A DNA stretch of 37,174 bases from Paramacrobiotus metropolitanus. Lineage: Eukaryota; Tardigrada; Eutardigrada; Parachela; Macrobiotidae. Below are positions 20,875 through 32,879 of this stretch, piece by piece; position 1 is the stretch's first letter, and each line of letters starts with the position of its first letter. The translations under genes and the position numbers were made by a program. The notes beneath the pieces are model-generated. The model was given only the letters and a program-made list of their open reading frames with translations. It did not search any database and was not told where the DNA came from. The stretch is taken from positions 1 to 37,174 of the forward strand of contig NW_026570584.1 in the NCBI RefSeq assembly GCF_019649055.1, written 5' to 3'.

Positions 20875-22121
20875 CTCCATGAAGGCGTCACTGAGCAGAG
20901 CATCGGTTAGGAGCGGGAAACGTATGAGGCGGAAGGCACTGCCCAGCACCTGGCGCCGGTTGAAGGGGGATGGATCCAGGTTGTTGCGAGCGCAGGCCGC
21001 AAACGCCCAACTGCAACATTAACAGTAATGGAGATATCGCATATTACGCAGTACAGTTCCTACTGGTTCACAGAGAATCGAATACTGTACGGGATAAAAA
21101 TGAGAATATGACCCAACTCCAGAATAGTATAAATGCAGCCAACAATTTCAGAATACTATTATATCGATGCGTTGGCAAGGTACAGCAGCTTTTTTTTATT
21201 CATCAGCTTACAGACCTCTCGGCGGCCTTGTAGACGCTGTCTTCATTGGCGGCCAGGGTATTGCGTCGGAGCACCATCATCAGCGTCTCATGCTGCAGCC
21301 CTGCAAAGTCCTCCAAGAAAAGCACTTCGCTGTAGGCGTCCACCATCTCCATGCACATTCTGAGAGACTCCGCGTCGCCCCATAGAACGGCCTGCAGAAA
21401 CAACCAAACAGTCAGGCACCTGTTTACTGAATTCATGAATAATCTTACAGAATCCAATTACAGCAGCACTCCATTAAGGGAAATATTTTACCAGGCTATT
21501 GGAAAATGTTCTGGTTAAAAATTATGCTTTTCGTTTTATTTAATACGAGATACAACTTGCGAAAAAAACTAATCAAAAATTCTTATCACAACTGTACAAG
21601 TAAGAAGATAAATTGAAAAAACCGCGCTGCAAAAGCGTGCGACTTACGTTATCGAGGAAGAGCAGACAGTTGCTGGCGCGCAGACTGTGACTGACGAACT
21701 CGCTGCAGTGTTGCAGCAGCGCTGGCAGCTGGTACTTCATGGCGACGTTCATCGTGGCGAAGACGTTGTGCGGGCTGAGATTGGGCAGTGGATCCTCACG
21801 ACACTGCACATGGCTGCAATTTGAAAAAACAGGCAAACTGATGATTTCATATTGATTTTAATTTTAATTTAATCAAAAATAAGCAGCAGCATAGCTTATG
21901 GTTTGAAGAACCCTTGCAGGAATTAGAAATGGTCGTTACCACCTTCCTGAGCATATGGGAAAAGGCATCCGGTAGAGCATCAGGAACCTGGACCCTGTTG
22001 GCAGCAGGTTCGCTGGAATGTCCGTAGAACATGGCCCAAAATACAGGACTCACATTGGCCAACGCAGCCCTGTAAAATAATCAAGGCTCTCTCCAAATGC
22101 AATGGTATTATCGCGCGCGCA

Positions 22122-24386
22122 GGGTACATGGGTAAAACCGCAATATAGGGATATGGCCAGTTTTGCAAAAAATGGGCTGATTATCGACGTATCCTACTCA
22201 GAATTTTTTTCTGAGTCGAATGGACCGGGACAACGATGGTTCTGAAGTCACGTGACCGAGCTATGGGCTAATTTGCATATGGGCGCCTTACCATGGTAAA
22301 GTTAGCAAATACCATACAAAAACAGACGGTGCATTACTTGTTTTGTTCAAAAGTCTGAGTCGAACAGTATCCATCTCAGGTGAATAATAAATCACGTGAC
22401 CAAATTTTAAATTTTTTAAAATTTCGTCAATTTTCGGGCCTTTTTTAAACTAGTCATTTTCGTGCCATTTAACCACGGTGACGTACAAATTGGGAAAGAC
22501 CCACGAAAGCAGGACACGCTGATGACGTCACTCGACTCCGTTTCTCTGAAATGAATCGTCATATGACCTTTGGAGTAAAGGTCATCTGAAGGTCACAAGC
22601 AAACATCTATTTTGGCGATTCACATCAAAGATAAAACTTAGGGAGTATAGGAAATGATAAAAAACAACGAATCATAACGATTACAAGAAACATAAGATAA
22701 CACAAGAATTATAATTAATCATAAATATAACAAGGAAACATAAGAAAGAGGTAACCTAAACTGCGTAACAATTAACGAAACCAAACCCAAATCTGGGGTG
22801 TCAGTTATTCATGTATCGTTTAAAGAAAGGAGTAGCGTTGCGTTTAGGTGTTCCTTCTTCTGTCTTTTTACAGAAAGGAGTAGGATTGCTGTTGGGTGTT
22901 TACAGTTTATCTGCCCTGCTTAGAGAAAGGAGTAACTGTGTTGTGTGGTGTATGCAATGCAGGGAGTAATATTGTTGTGGGATAACAAGGCAGAAGGGTG
23001 TTACTAGTTCTGTCTCGTTTAAAGAAAGGAGTGATATTACTGTGGGGTGTTCCTAGTTCGGTCTTGTTTAAAGAAAGATATAACATTGCTGTGAGTTGTT
23101 ACCTTTCCTGTCTCGTTCAAAAAAGGAGTAATACTGCTGTGAGGTGCTACTTCTTCTGTTTTGCTGAAAGAAAGGAGTAACATTGGTTTAAGGTTCTACT
23201 TGTCTCGTTTAAAGAAAGGAGTCACCCTGCTGTGGGGTGTCACTAGTTCTGTCTCGTTCAAAGAAAGAAGTAACATTGCTATAGGGTGTTATTAGTTCTG
23301 TCTCGTTTGAAGAAAGAAGTAACATTGCTGTGGGGTGTTACCACTTCTGTCTCGATTAAAGAAAGGAGTACTACTGCTGTGAGGTGCCACTTCTTCTGTT
23401 TTGCTTAAAGAAAGGAGTAACATTGGTTTGAGGTTCTACTTCCTCTATCTCGTTTAAAGAAAGGAGTAACACTCCTGTCGGGTGTCATGAGTTCTGTCTC
23501 GTTTAAAGAAAGGAGTAACACTCCTGTCGGGTGTCACTACTTCTGTCTCGTTTAAAGAAAGGAGTAATACTGCTGTGAGGTGCTACTTCTTCTGTTTTGT
23601 TGAAAGAAAGGAGTAACATTGGTTTGAGGTTTTACTTCCTCTGTCTCGTTTAAAGAAAGGAGTAACATTGCTGTTGGGTGTTACCACTTCTGTCTCGTTT
23701 AAAGAAAGGAGTAACACTGCTGTGGGGTGTCATTAGTTCTGTTTCGTTTAAGGAAAGGACTCAAAGGAGTAACATTGCTGGTAGCTGTGACCAGCCCATA
23801 TGTCTCTTTTAAAGAAACGAGTCACCTAGCTGTGAATACACAAACTGTTAGAGTAACCCAAAATATCTTGGGCGAAAATAAGTTGGCTGAATAATAACAT
23901 TACCGCTAAGCATCTTTTATTTAATTTTAACCGTTTTCAGTACTTCAGTCAAGTGACCTTTGAGACCTAGCTTGACCTTTATGAGTGAAAAAAATCTGAG
24001 TCGAACGTGTCATTTATGACGTGTATATGACGTCATCAGCAAGAAGGAGTACTTATTAAACTCCTGAAATCCAGAAAATGATTGAATAAATTCATAACTT
24101 GGTCACGCGATCTCTGATCGACGTGATTCACATATCATTCGACTCAGAATTTTTTTTATGAACAAAACTAGCTATAAAACATGTGTTTATCACTGGTATT
24201 ACATAAAAAACTATGACAAAGCACCTATTATACAAACTGACTCATAGCTCAGTCACGTGACTTCGGATCCGCGCTTGTCTCGGCTCATTCGATTCAGAAA
24301 AAAATTCTGAGTAAGGAGCATCAACAATCTTGTCATTTGAACCTTTTTTGGCCATATCCCTATCTTGCGGTATTGCCGGTACATGC
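22122..24386. mobile_element. foldback-like element in intron 1 of gene 1
   Basis: The left arm (about 22122-22605) is imperfectly inverted relative to the right arm (about 23935-24386). Matching outer words include ATAGGGATATGGCCA, CTCAGAATTTTTTTCTGA and AGTCACGTGAC; inner words include GATGACGTCA and AAAGGTCA. Between the arms is a minisatellite of ~49-base units. No transposase frame is present. Long inverted arms around repetitive DNA resemble foldback transposons. The right end stops only ~15 bases from the exon 1 donor at 24401. No target duplication was identified. Confidence 0.65.
22815..23830. repeat. minisatellite, about 20 units of 48-50 bases
   Basis: The repeated unit contains TTTAAAGAAAGGAGTAACA followed by TTGCTGTGGGGTGTTAC and TTCTGTCTCG. 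Unit starts fall about every 48 to 50 bases (for example near 23507, 23555, 23605, 23655 and 23703), with substitutions among units. It forms the core of the foldback-like element. Confidence 0.9.
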
Positions 24387-24535
24387 ACAGTGCTGTCGTA
24401 CTTGGATGCAGAGAAGATTTTCTCTTGGCCATGATCCCGTCCAACAACGAAGTCCACATCGCGGATTGCTAGTTCCTCTTCGTGCAGAATTGGATCCACT
24501 GCGCCGCGATCGGGGGGCATCATGGAGTCGCACAT

Positions 24536-25699
24536 GGCTCACTAGACCCGATAGTAGGGAAAACGCAGAATATAAAACTAAAAATCTCAGTGCAAGTCGA
24601 TATCACTAACGATTTGCAAATTAGAACAGAAAACTGAGCTACTTTAACCTGCAGTCAAACAGCTGATTGTTAAGGAATGCAGTGAGCACTGAGCACGCTT
24701 GTTTCAGTCTACCTGAGGCTTTTTGAAACACAACGCCACCTAAGGGTGGGAGTCGCTGACGCGGTTTCCTGCTGCACAAACCCCCGCCGGGGACGGTCAT
24801 CGTACTTCTGGTTGCTAACTGTATTTCCGGTTGCAACTTGCAAGCAGCAACAAGTGAAAGGGTCAGACAGACCCGATCAATATTAGCTAATCCTCTCAAG
24901 AAAGATATCGCGAAATAAAATGTGAAAGCTGAATGCGTCACCGATGGATGACACACAGCAAAAAATACAAATGCGTTGGACCAGTAATAAGCAGTGGATC
25001 ACCACAGAAAACGCAAGCACTGACAGTTAAATGAATCGTGCTGCGTACTGACAAAACGAACTGTGCAGCAGGGCCGGAGGCGCGTTTTGATCCGCATGAT
25101 TGGGGTGTCATTAATTAATGCAATAATTTGCAACTTAACTGAAGAAAAGAATGTATCCATTTACTCAATGTAACTTAGCTAATTAATACGCGTTATTAAT
25201 TAATGTAATTAGCCTTAATTACAGTAACGCAACCTACACAATATTACAAATGTGCATTGATAATTGTAATCACTGATAATAATTACTTTAACTGCTAATC
25301 GTAATTACTAAATTTACAATCACTAATAGTCTATTACCAGTAAAAACTTTTAAATCTAAGTGAGGCTAAATTATTAATGCGGATTAATACTTGATCACAT
25401 TTTATTAGCAATAGCAATTAGAATGCTTCGATATTTACTATATGTTACGGGTTCCGGTGACCACCGTGTAAAGCTCGGTTGGCTATGCACAACAACGGAG
25501 GTGAATGTGTATGTGAAATAGAAATTTAACGCAGCTTCGAAGCTGCGTTTTGTAATGTGGATGTACTAGCGCACTCGCGTTATCTTTGTTATCACCTTGC
25601 TCTCCTGACCGCGTCATCCTGATTTATTTATACTACCGTATTGGAACTTAAAATTTTAATTTTTTCTGTAATTATTTGCGAGTTACTTGTGCATAAAAA
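24536..25699. other. gene 1 upstream region and AT-rich spacer
   Basis: 24640-24900 resembles the region upstream of gene 3 (33340-33560): both hold a GGGTGGGAG...GTCGCTG block and TTTCCGGTTGCAA-like words, so this is probably the conserved promoter zone of the head-to-head gene pair. 25090-25430 is AT-rich with many TAATTA words. A 22-base perfect palindrome at 25528-25549, centred on GCTTCGAAGC, lies shortly before the LINE. No gene seen. Confidence 0.45.
25528..25549. repeat. 22-base perfect palindrome
   Basis: It can fold as a stem around TCGA or TTCG. It lies about 150 bases upstream of the LINE coding start, so it may belong to the LINE 5' UTR. Confidence 0.7.
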
Positions 25700-28600
25700 A
25701 TGTCTTCCGCCCCTGTCCGTATTGTTAATTATTGCATTAATAATGTTGATAATTTATACAATTTATTATCTGGTATCATCGCTGACGACCAGCAAGCACC
25801 GAGTATTGCCCAGATATGCCAGGAAAACTGTTCCCGTCCGAAAATCATCCAGCCAGACTGGGAATCACTATCCTCTGATGTCACCGTCAGGTTTGAAAAT
25901 TTTCTTGGTGATGTTACTGCTCGGCTAAAAAATGCTGAACTACTGGGTCGTATCTCGGAAGCCAACGCTATAGAATTACTAACCTGGTCTCTAGCTAACT
26001 ACTTTATTAAAGCTCTTAATTGTAAAACTGTAAATAACTCCACTTATTTCGATAAAATTTTAAAACGGTCCGTTCCACGTGAATTACTTGATGAAAAATT
26101 TAAAATTGCTGGTCGTATTACTAAAATTATTCGCAAACGTAGGCGGTTGCAGACGCGTGGTTTTCAGTTACCGGAAGAGGATGTATGTGCTCTGCAGCAT
26201 CTCCGTGTCCTTAACAAAAAGTTGTGCAACCAGATTTCGGAATTAAAAAAGGCCTCTGAGATGCAGTCTAATGAAAAGTTTTTCTTAAAACCGATTTGCT
26301 TTCATTAAAGAACAATTTTCAAAATCCGGTGGCGCCAATACTAATTGCCTCGGCAAAGTTGAGATTGAATCGCATTTTGAACAAACGTATAATCCGGCAG
26401 CGCCTGAACCGCTGAATTTGACATGGTTTGAAAAATCAAATCTCCTGAAATTTCTGTGCCTTTCAATGAATCTCCAATTCTGGGCAGGAAGTCAACGGTG
26501 CTTTGAAGAAAAGTCAGGGCGTACTGGGTCGGGCTTAGATGGACTGGGATACGGTGTTTTAAAATTTTCCTGTGTTGCATAACTTTTTGGCGTATATGTA
26601 TAATAAAATTATCTCCTCGGCCAACCCGCCAGCTTCGTGGAAAGTCGGTCGCACTATCCTCCTGTACAAAGCCGGTGACGCCAACGATTGTTCTAACTAC
26701 CGGCCGATTACCTTAACCAGCTGCTGTGCTAAAATTTTGCATACCGTCATTTCAAACCGTATCCTCTCTTTTGTCCAAAAAAATAATATTATTGACGTCT
26801 CTGTACAGAAAGGTTTCATTGAGTGCATGAACGGCTGTGGGCAACATTCGTTAAAATTGCAGCATATCATAGAGAAGCAGCGCTAACTGAAGCGCGCTTT
26901 GCATGTTGCGTGGCTTGATATTCCAAATGCTTACGGCTCAGTGAGACATGAATTATTAAAAGATGTTCTCTCTCGTTATGGAATCAGCGCGTCTTACGTG
27001 AATTATATTCTGGCCTATTATGATGGCTTATCCGTCAAGGTGCAGAATAATGATTTTATTACTAATCCCATCCCCTTTAAAGTTGGCCTATTTCAAGGCG
27101 ATTCGATGAGCTGCATCCTGTTTCTGTTGTGTTTTAATCCAGTGCTTGAATATTTGAAGCAGAATAACAATGCCGGCATTGAGATCGATAATGAAAAAGT
27201 GGTAGCGCTTGCGTTTGCAGATGATTTGACGTTAATTACTAATCACAAGCGCTCTATGGATAAACTTTTGCGTGAAGTAAACATCCGAATGGCAAATATG
27301 GGCCTTTTTTTAAAAGTTTCGAAATGCAGGTCTTTTTCTTTGACAAAAGGTATTGCTTCTGATCATGAATTTTTCATTAACGGAGTTCCTGTGCCTAATA
27401 TCAAATCGGAGCCAATGAAGTTTCTGGGTTCATATGTCTTTTCAAATAACCAGCGTCGTAATGCTCATAAAAGCATTAACAATTGTTTAATGGATTTGCT
27501 TTTGAAAACCGACCAACTGTCTCTTCGTGAAGAATATAAACTGTGGATATATAATAACTATATCGTTCAGTGTGTTCGTTTCCTTTTGACTGTGCATGAC
27601 CTTTCCCCTGCTGCAGTTGAAAATTTGCAAACATTAACGAATAAGTTTTTACGTAAATGGCTTCGCCTTCCTCGCTGTGCTAATACCGATTCTCTCTTCT
27701 TGCCACAGGGCGCTAATTTCAAATCTATTAAAAACACCTACTACCAAGCCCGTGGTGGACTTATTGTCGATTGTTTGATTTCTGAAGCTGACCCAGTAGT
27801 TCAGTGTGCCGCTGATGAAGTAATAACATCGCCCTCTAATGCTATGCACCAGTTTGCACCTGTTATTCAGTCTGAAGCTGAGATTGCCCGTGCCGCTATT
27901 GTAGTCAACACTAACAGCACCGCTGTTATCAACAAAGCACGTACCGCTGCCAAAGACAATGTGTCTTCCCATGTTTACTCTATCATCACCTTGGAGCGAG
28001 AACAACACGTGGCCAGTCTCATTCAACAAGGTGCCTGGCTGCGTGTTGCTAATGAGGAAGACGCCGACACTTATTGGGCCTCCCTTAAATTTGATTTACC
28101 ACGAAGTACTTGCGCATTTCTCTCCCAAGCCCGACTAAATGTCGCCCCTTCCTTCACCAACCTCCATAAATGGGGCAAACTGGTGTCTCCCATTTGTTTA
28201 TTATGTGGTCATGCGGCAGGCACACTCGGCCATATACTTATTGGTTGTCCAGTCTCTTTACAGTCTGCTCGCTTTACATGGAGGCATAACAGTATCGTCA
28301 AGGCACTGGCAGATGAACTAATTGCGGCGACCAAGGACACCGACAAAAACACGAAAGTTTTGTGCGATTTAGCGGCTGACTCCTATTCCTCGCATGTTGA
28401 CACTATCCCTGCTGACATTCTTTCTACTAACGTGTTTCCTGACATAACTATAATTAACAGGTCGTTAAAACGTATTGATGTGGTAGAAGTAACGGTGCCT
28501 TTCGAATCTGTGAAAAGCTTTCGCAATGCTGAGTCAAGGAAAAGTACGCGGTATGCTAGCCTACAAAACGATCTTGCAGGATTAGGCTGGACAGTAAAAC

Positions 28601-28821
28601 AACATCATATAGCTGTGGGGTCTTTGGGAATGATTCCCAAAAGTACCAGCAGTAATGTAACGTGTTTGCTAAAACAAATATCTGGTTGCAAGTCAAGCAC
28701 ATCTTCGGTTATTTGTAAAAAAATGGCTAAAATTGCTGTTTGTTGTAGTTACGCAATTTTTAATAAGCGTTCGGATAAACAATGGCTTCCACCTAGCCCG
28801 ACTAAGCTTTTCACGGTTTAA
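25700..28821 (+). pseudogene. degraded non-LTR retrotransposon with C-terminal restriction-like endonuclease
   Basis: The first part, 25700-26308, is a ~200-residue N-terminal region of unknown fold with a basic patch (KIIRKRRRLQTRG). Frame breaks follow between 26300 and 26572, then RT with NYRPITLTSCCAKILH, an in-frame TAA at 26884-26886, AWLDIPNAYGSVRH, LFQGDSMSCILF and the active site FADD (near 27217-27225). After the thumb come a CCHC finger, CLLCGHAAGTLGHILIGC (near 28195), RHNSIVKAL, and PDITIINRSLKRIDVVEV, the PD...D pattern of restriction-like endonucleases. This order (RT, CCHC, RLE) defines the R2/NeSL/HERO-type LINEs, which nick target DNA and copy RNA into it. No apurinic endonuclease was seen. 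N-terminal zinc fingers typical of R2 were not recognised. Confidence 0.82.
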
Positions 28822-29947
28822 CTAGTGCATATTAATTTTCATAATTAATAATTCATAACTTGTGAAAATTTTGTTTTTTTCTGAATTTTACGGAAGGCAT
28901 AGTTTTAATGTGAAATGAAAGCCTGATAATCAAATCTGAAAAATTCTGATGTCTTCATAACTTTTTAATAAATTGTTAGTGTTTTGGTTTCTGCATGTGA
29001 AATATCCTCCTATTGCTGTATTAAAGGGTTTGCGAAAACCAAGTCACATCCACTGTTTGTTGAAGTCAGCTACGGGTCTCGTACTCACTGTGATCTCATT
29101 CTCGACGGCCAGCTCTCTGAGCGCTGTGTCTCTCTCGTTCTCACGCTGACTCGCTCCGTCTTATATTTTTCTTCTCTCTCTCCCATCAAGCGTGTGCAGT
29201 CAATGCAATCCGCCGTCGCAATCCAGCCAAAACGCCATGCCTACCCTCCTTCGAGCGAGTGCATGAGTCTGTATGTTTATTGATTATGTTCATTTTTTTA
29301 TGTGGTTGGTGTGTGTTGCATTGTTGCGTGCCATACATCCCGCATAATCTGTATTGTGATCGTCCTTTCCATACTCATAACCACTATAATTTCTATATAT
29401 TTTAAAGTTTTTCTAGAAAATACCAAAAAAAAGATTGATGTGTAAAGTAAGTAGTGGAGAGCAAGCGGTCTTTTACCTTATTGTTGCTTCCGTTGCACGA
29501 GTTTTGTTTACAAAACTTTCGAAAAAGAATAGGTTATGCGTGCCTTTTCCCCTAATTTGTAATAGGGGTTTTTTGCCGCATAACAGCATACGGAACTCAA
29601 TAAAGGTTGATATATATACGGGCGCGCAAGAGATCGTTGTGCCCTACTTCAGCAAAAACATCTTCCAAACGTTTAGCCAGGTCTGATCAGCACTAGTAAG
29701 TTAGAAGTATTTAGTAATTTCCGGTTTAACGTGGAGTTTCGCGTAGTGTTCTTAAGCTACTGCAGAAATTTCTCACAGCGTTGTTCTCTTCCCACTTGAT
29801 AAAACTATGTCTAGACGGAAATAAATTAGCCACTTAATTGACTTAAACTGCAGGTTGAAATAATATCTGAATTGTACGAGTAATAAGTCGTATTACTGAT
29901 TCGCAGCACTGTGGCAGTTATACCGTTCCCCATTCGAAAATTTTACC
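28822..29947. other. probable LINE 3' region, then gene 2 upstream sequence
   Basis: The start is AT-rich and may be the LINE 3' UTR; its end could not be fixed. 29050-29280 is richer in C and T, and its frame was not recognised. 29400-29947 is the presumed promoter of gene 2. No element or RNA gene identified. Confidence 0.4.
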
Positions 29948-32461
29948 ATGTCCCAGAATTCAACGTCCCCTGCGTATTTACAGCGTCGCGGCGCCATTGA
30001 CGGGGTGATCGGTCGCATGAAGCGTGCATTATCCCTCGCCGAACTGAGCGATGTACAGTTCGCCGTGGGGCGCGACCATGGCCAAGAAAAGATCTTTCAT
30101 GCTCACAAGTACGTGGTAACGCCACGAGAATATATTTCGACGAAGGAGCTCCTTTGCACTTGTTTAGTAAGCTTGAATTTCTGTTTCTGTAGGATGTTTT
30201 TGAGCCTGAGCAGCGATGTTTTTCACGCTATGTTCTACGGGAATTTGGCTGACGGTAACCTTGATGTCATCCAGATCCCCGAGATTCCGTCCGCAGCATT
30301 TGCTAACATGCTCAGGTAGGTCACAAAGTTTATGAATTTTTGTATTTGTTTTTTTTTCTACCATCCTGGGGAAATTTTGATAGTTATATGTATATACGAA
30401 AATGCCGTGGACGATCTGAATTGGCAGAACGTATTTCCCACCTTGTACTGCGCCGACAAGTATGACCTGCCATGGCTGGCGGAGATCTGCTGCGTCTATA
30501 TACTGGTGGAGCTCAACACAGAGAACTGTCTCATAGCTCTGGAAAATGTAAGTTGCACTGAACAGAAGCTTGTTTTCGTTTGGAATGCGATACTAATACT
30601 GTCAGAATCGTTCTGTGGTTGAAAGCAGACAGTTTCCGAGCGATCTCATACTGATCTTCAATCCAATGATTTGATTAGAATCTTTACGAGCAAGGTACTT
30701 ATATATTTAAGGAATAAGTAAGGATATTTCTTATTTTTTAAATAAGGAACAAATAAGGAGCAAGGAACAAATAAGGATATTTCTTATTTTTTCTTTATAT
30801 TCAGCACATACTACGGTATAATTTCCACAAAAATTGCCAATTATCAGAAAATTGTTACAGATATTTATAACGTTCGAAATTTATGGCATTGAATCCGCAG
30901 TCAAAATAACGATTATCCCGACTCGCGAGGCGAAACAATTTTGGTAGTAATTCATGAATATTTTTTATTAATGATTTATGATATTTATTCCATTTCAAAC
31001 ACACGAAGCCTCGTTTAACATTACAATGATTTTTCTTACACAAAAATTGAAGCGTTTGCACTTTGCAGATCAACGTTTGGGGCCCGAATTTCGACAGTAT
31101 TGTGGAGGCATGTTTGGATCTGATAGACGCCTCGGACGGTGCCGTCTTCCATTCGGAATACTTCCGGGGACTGAGCCATGGGACCGCTGCAGATGGTTGT
31201 GCAACGCCCCACACTGGCGACGCCCGAATACCTCATCTACACTGCTGTCGAGGCGTAAGTGACATCTGTCATTTTTAGCCCGGAGCGACTGGAGAACACT
31301 GCGTCAGTCTTAATCGCTGAAATGCGATTAAGATTTGGGTTGTTCCTAATTGATTAAGTCCTTTTAGGTGGGCTGTTGAGGCCTGCAAGCGCAAGAATGT
31401 GGACCCATCCACCACCAATCGGCGGGAAATCCTGGGTGCCGTTCTCTTCCTTGTTCGCTTTCCGCTGTTGACCGATGCTGAGCTAGCCAGTGGCCCTCTC
31501 AAAGTACGTGCCGGTACAGCCATCCCCATTTGGTAGTGGTTTGCGTCATATTTTGAGTCTCCGACGTGCGCCCTACTAGTACTTGTTCTTCAGTTAAGAA
31601 ATTTGGTTTGCCACCTTGTTACCATTTTTTTACGACTTCTAACCGGTGAAACTCGCACTAATTTCATAATCTCCACGTCTTCATTGAAAGTTATGTGCCA
31701 TTTTACAAAAATCGGGTGACAGGATGACATTTAGAGCATGGCTGTACGGCTGAACCTTTTGCTCTTTTATTTCGCGCCAAGGTGTACAGATCATTCGGTT
31801 GTAGAATGACATAGAACGGGTAAAATCAAACGCCTGAATGAGCGAAAGCGAACATTTCAGTGGATGTATAGAAGGTTATTTCCTTTAAAGCGACAAAAAA
31901 CGTTAGTATGGTCACAGTATCTACGATACAAGCGGATCCCGCATATCTAATTAAGATGTGTGTGTTTTCTTTTCAGAATGCTTTGTTGCTTCCAGCGGAA
32001 CTCTGGGACATCTTCATGTACAAACATAACAACGAGAATCTCGAGCTATCTTTTGACTGTGAACCGCGTAGTTACGTGCAGTACCGCGTCGGGGAGGTGG
32101 TATTCAAACACAACGAAACGGTTTTTGCGCAGGGCGTCGATGACGTCTGGTACCGGCGGAGGTCATCGGAGTGTCAGAGCAGAATGTCAGAATTCACTGG
32201 ATGGGAAAGATCCATAAATGCTGGCCCTACATTAACTCTCAGTACATTATTCGTGCTGCGGATATTCTGCAACGTGGCCAACGGCTCCATATACTCGTTT
32301 CCGGTGTGCCCAGTGCAGTTAGCTACTGTCATCGGCGGGCGGGCCAGCATGTAGTGGAGGTTGATGGGCGGGAAATGTCGGTTAAGACGGAGGATCTGCT
32401 GCTGCGTGAAAACGAGGTCATAGCATGGGAAACAGCCAACAAACACGAAGTAAACTGTTGA
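29948..32461 (+). pseudogene. BTB-BACK gene 2 with Tudor-like C-terminus, three frame breaks
   Basis: Exons: 29948-30108, 30193-30315, 30384-30547, 31069-31254, 31368-31503 and 31977-32461, with introns of 68 to 521 bases and GT-AG ends. BTB: ELSDVQFAVGRDHGQEKIFH, then SSDVFHAMFYGNL. BACK: WQNVFPTLYCADKYDLPWL, FDSIVEACLDLIDASDGAVF and RREILGAVLFLVRFPLLTD. The last exon has a Tudor-like segment with VVFKHNETVFAQG, AEVIGVSEQNVRIHWMG and IIRAADIL, then TGA at 32459-32461. Against gene 3, exon 3 starts with four extra bases, exon 4 has one extra near 31193 and exon 6 lacks one near 32155. Each shifts the frame, so it is probably a pseudogene unless these are assembly errors. Best guess for the intact family: substrate adaptors for Cullin-3 ligases. 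Confidence 0.8.
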
Positions 32462-32789
32462 AAATATGCCACTGTATGCAGTGCTCGTGTAACATTAACC
32501 GGTAATACGCGCACGCTCTTTTACTGCTTATATATTGGGCAAAGCTTTGTAATCTCGCTTGGTTTTTGTTATGGGCATGTTTCAGATCCTCCTCTAGTTT
32601 ACTTGTTCCTCGTTCTGTTTACGGTAATCTCTTAGTGATAATTGTTATCAACAGTCAGCAACATGGCAATTTATTTTCGGTTAAGTGAAAATCGATTTAA
32701 TTTAATTTAATAACTTAATAGCGGGATCGGTAGTATCTGCACCCCATGCTTGGGCTGGGTTAAGCTCACATAGAAACTCTGAAAAAAAT
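32462..32789. other. spacer after gene 2
   Basis: Presumed 3' UTR and spacer, AT-rich. Nothing else recognised. Confidence 0.4.
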
Positions 32790-32862
32790 CTGCCGATCGC
32801 GGGAGTCGAAACCACGGCACCATGATTTTAGGCCGGTATGGTTGCCACTGGGCGATCGACAA
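32790..32862 (-). ncRNA. tRNA-like sequence, probably a pseudo-tRNA or SINE head
   Basis: On the minus strand these 73 bases have a 7-pair acceptor stem (TTGTCGA with TCGGCAG, including G-T pairs), an A-box-like TCGCCCAGTGG and a B-box-like GGTTTCGACTCC with one extra T. A T7 run follows two bases after the end (AT then the Ts), like a Pol III terminator. The D stem does not pair and the anticodon stem pairs only partly, so a working tRNA is unlikely. Confidence 0.3.
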
Positions 32863-32879
32863 AGCGTTCAAGTTGTACT

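Larger units (their letters stand above)
18567..24535 (-). pseudogene. BTB-BACK gene 1 with Tudor-like C-terminus, probably disabled
   Basis: Six exons fit by homology with genes 2 and 3: 24535-24402, 22069-21943, 21803-21648, 21391-21216, 21010-20875 and 19106-18567. Exon 1 holds the BTB start (DVDFVVGRDHGQEKIF); exon 2 continues BTB (VFWAMFYG). Exons 3 to 5 hold the end of BTB and the BACK domain (NVFATMNVAMKYQLPALL; ETLMMVLRRNTL; RRQVLGSAFRLIRFPLLTD). Exon 6 holds a Tudor or chromo-barrel-like domain (EPVFVKW, YWLPAEVIAG, MIRAAD) in place of a PHR domain. BTB-BACK proteins are usually Cullin-3 adaptors. An in-frame TAG at 19068-19070 lies ahead of the Tudor-like part. Intron 1 holds a foldback element and intron 5 a copia-like one. 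A start inside exon 6 (MEFKHKEP) could make a separate product. Confidence 0.75.

Noticed and set aside
22815-23830. Regular ~49-base repeats resembling a CRISPR array
   Set aside because: Units are contiguous and diverged throughout with no unique spacers, and the context is a eukaryotic intron. It is a minisatellite.
28984-29283. 99-codon plus-strand frame after the LINE
   Set aside because: No motif, no homologous counterpart in the window and no convincing start context. Probably LINE 3' UTR or spacer.
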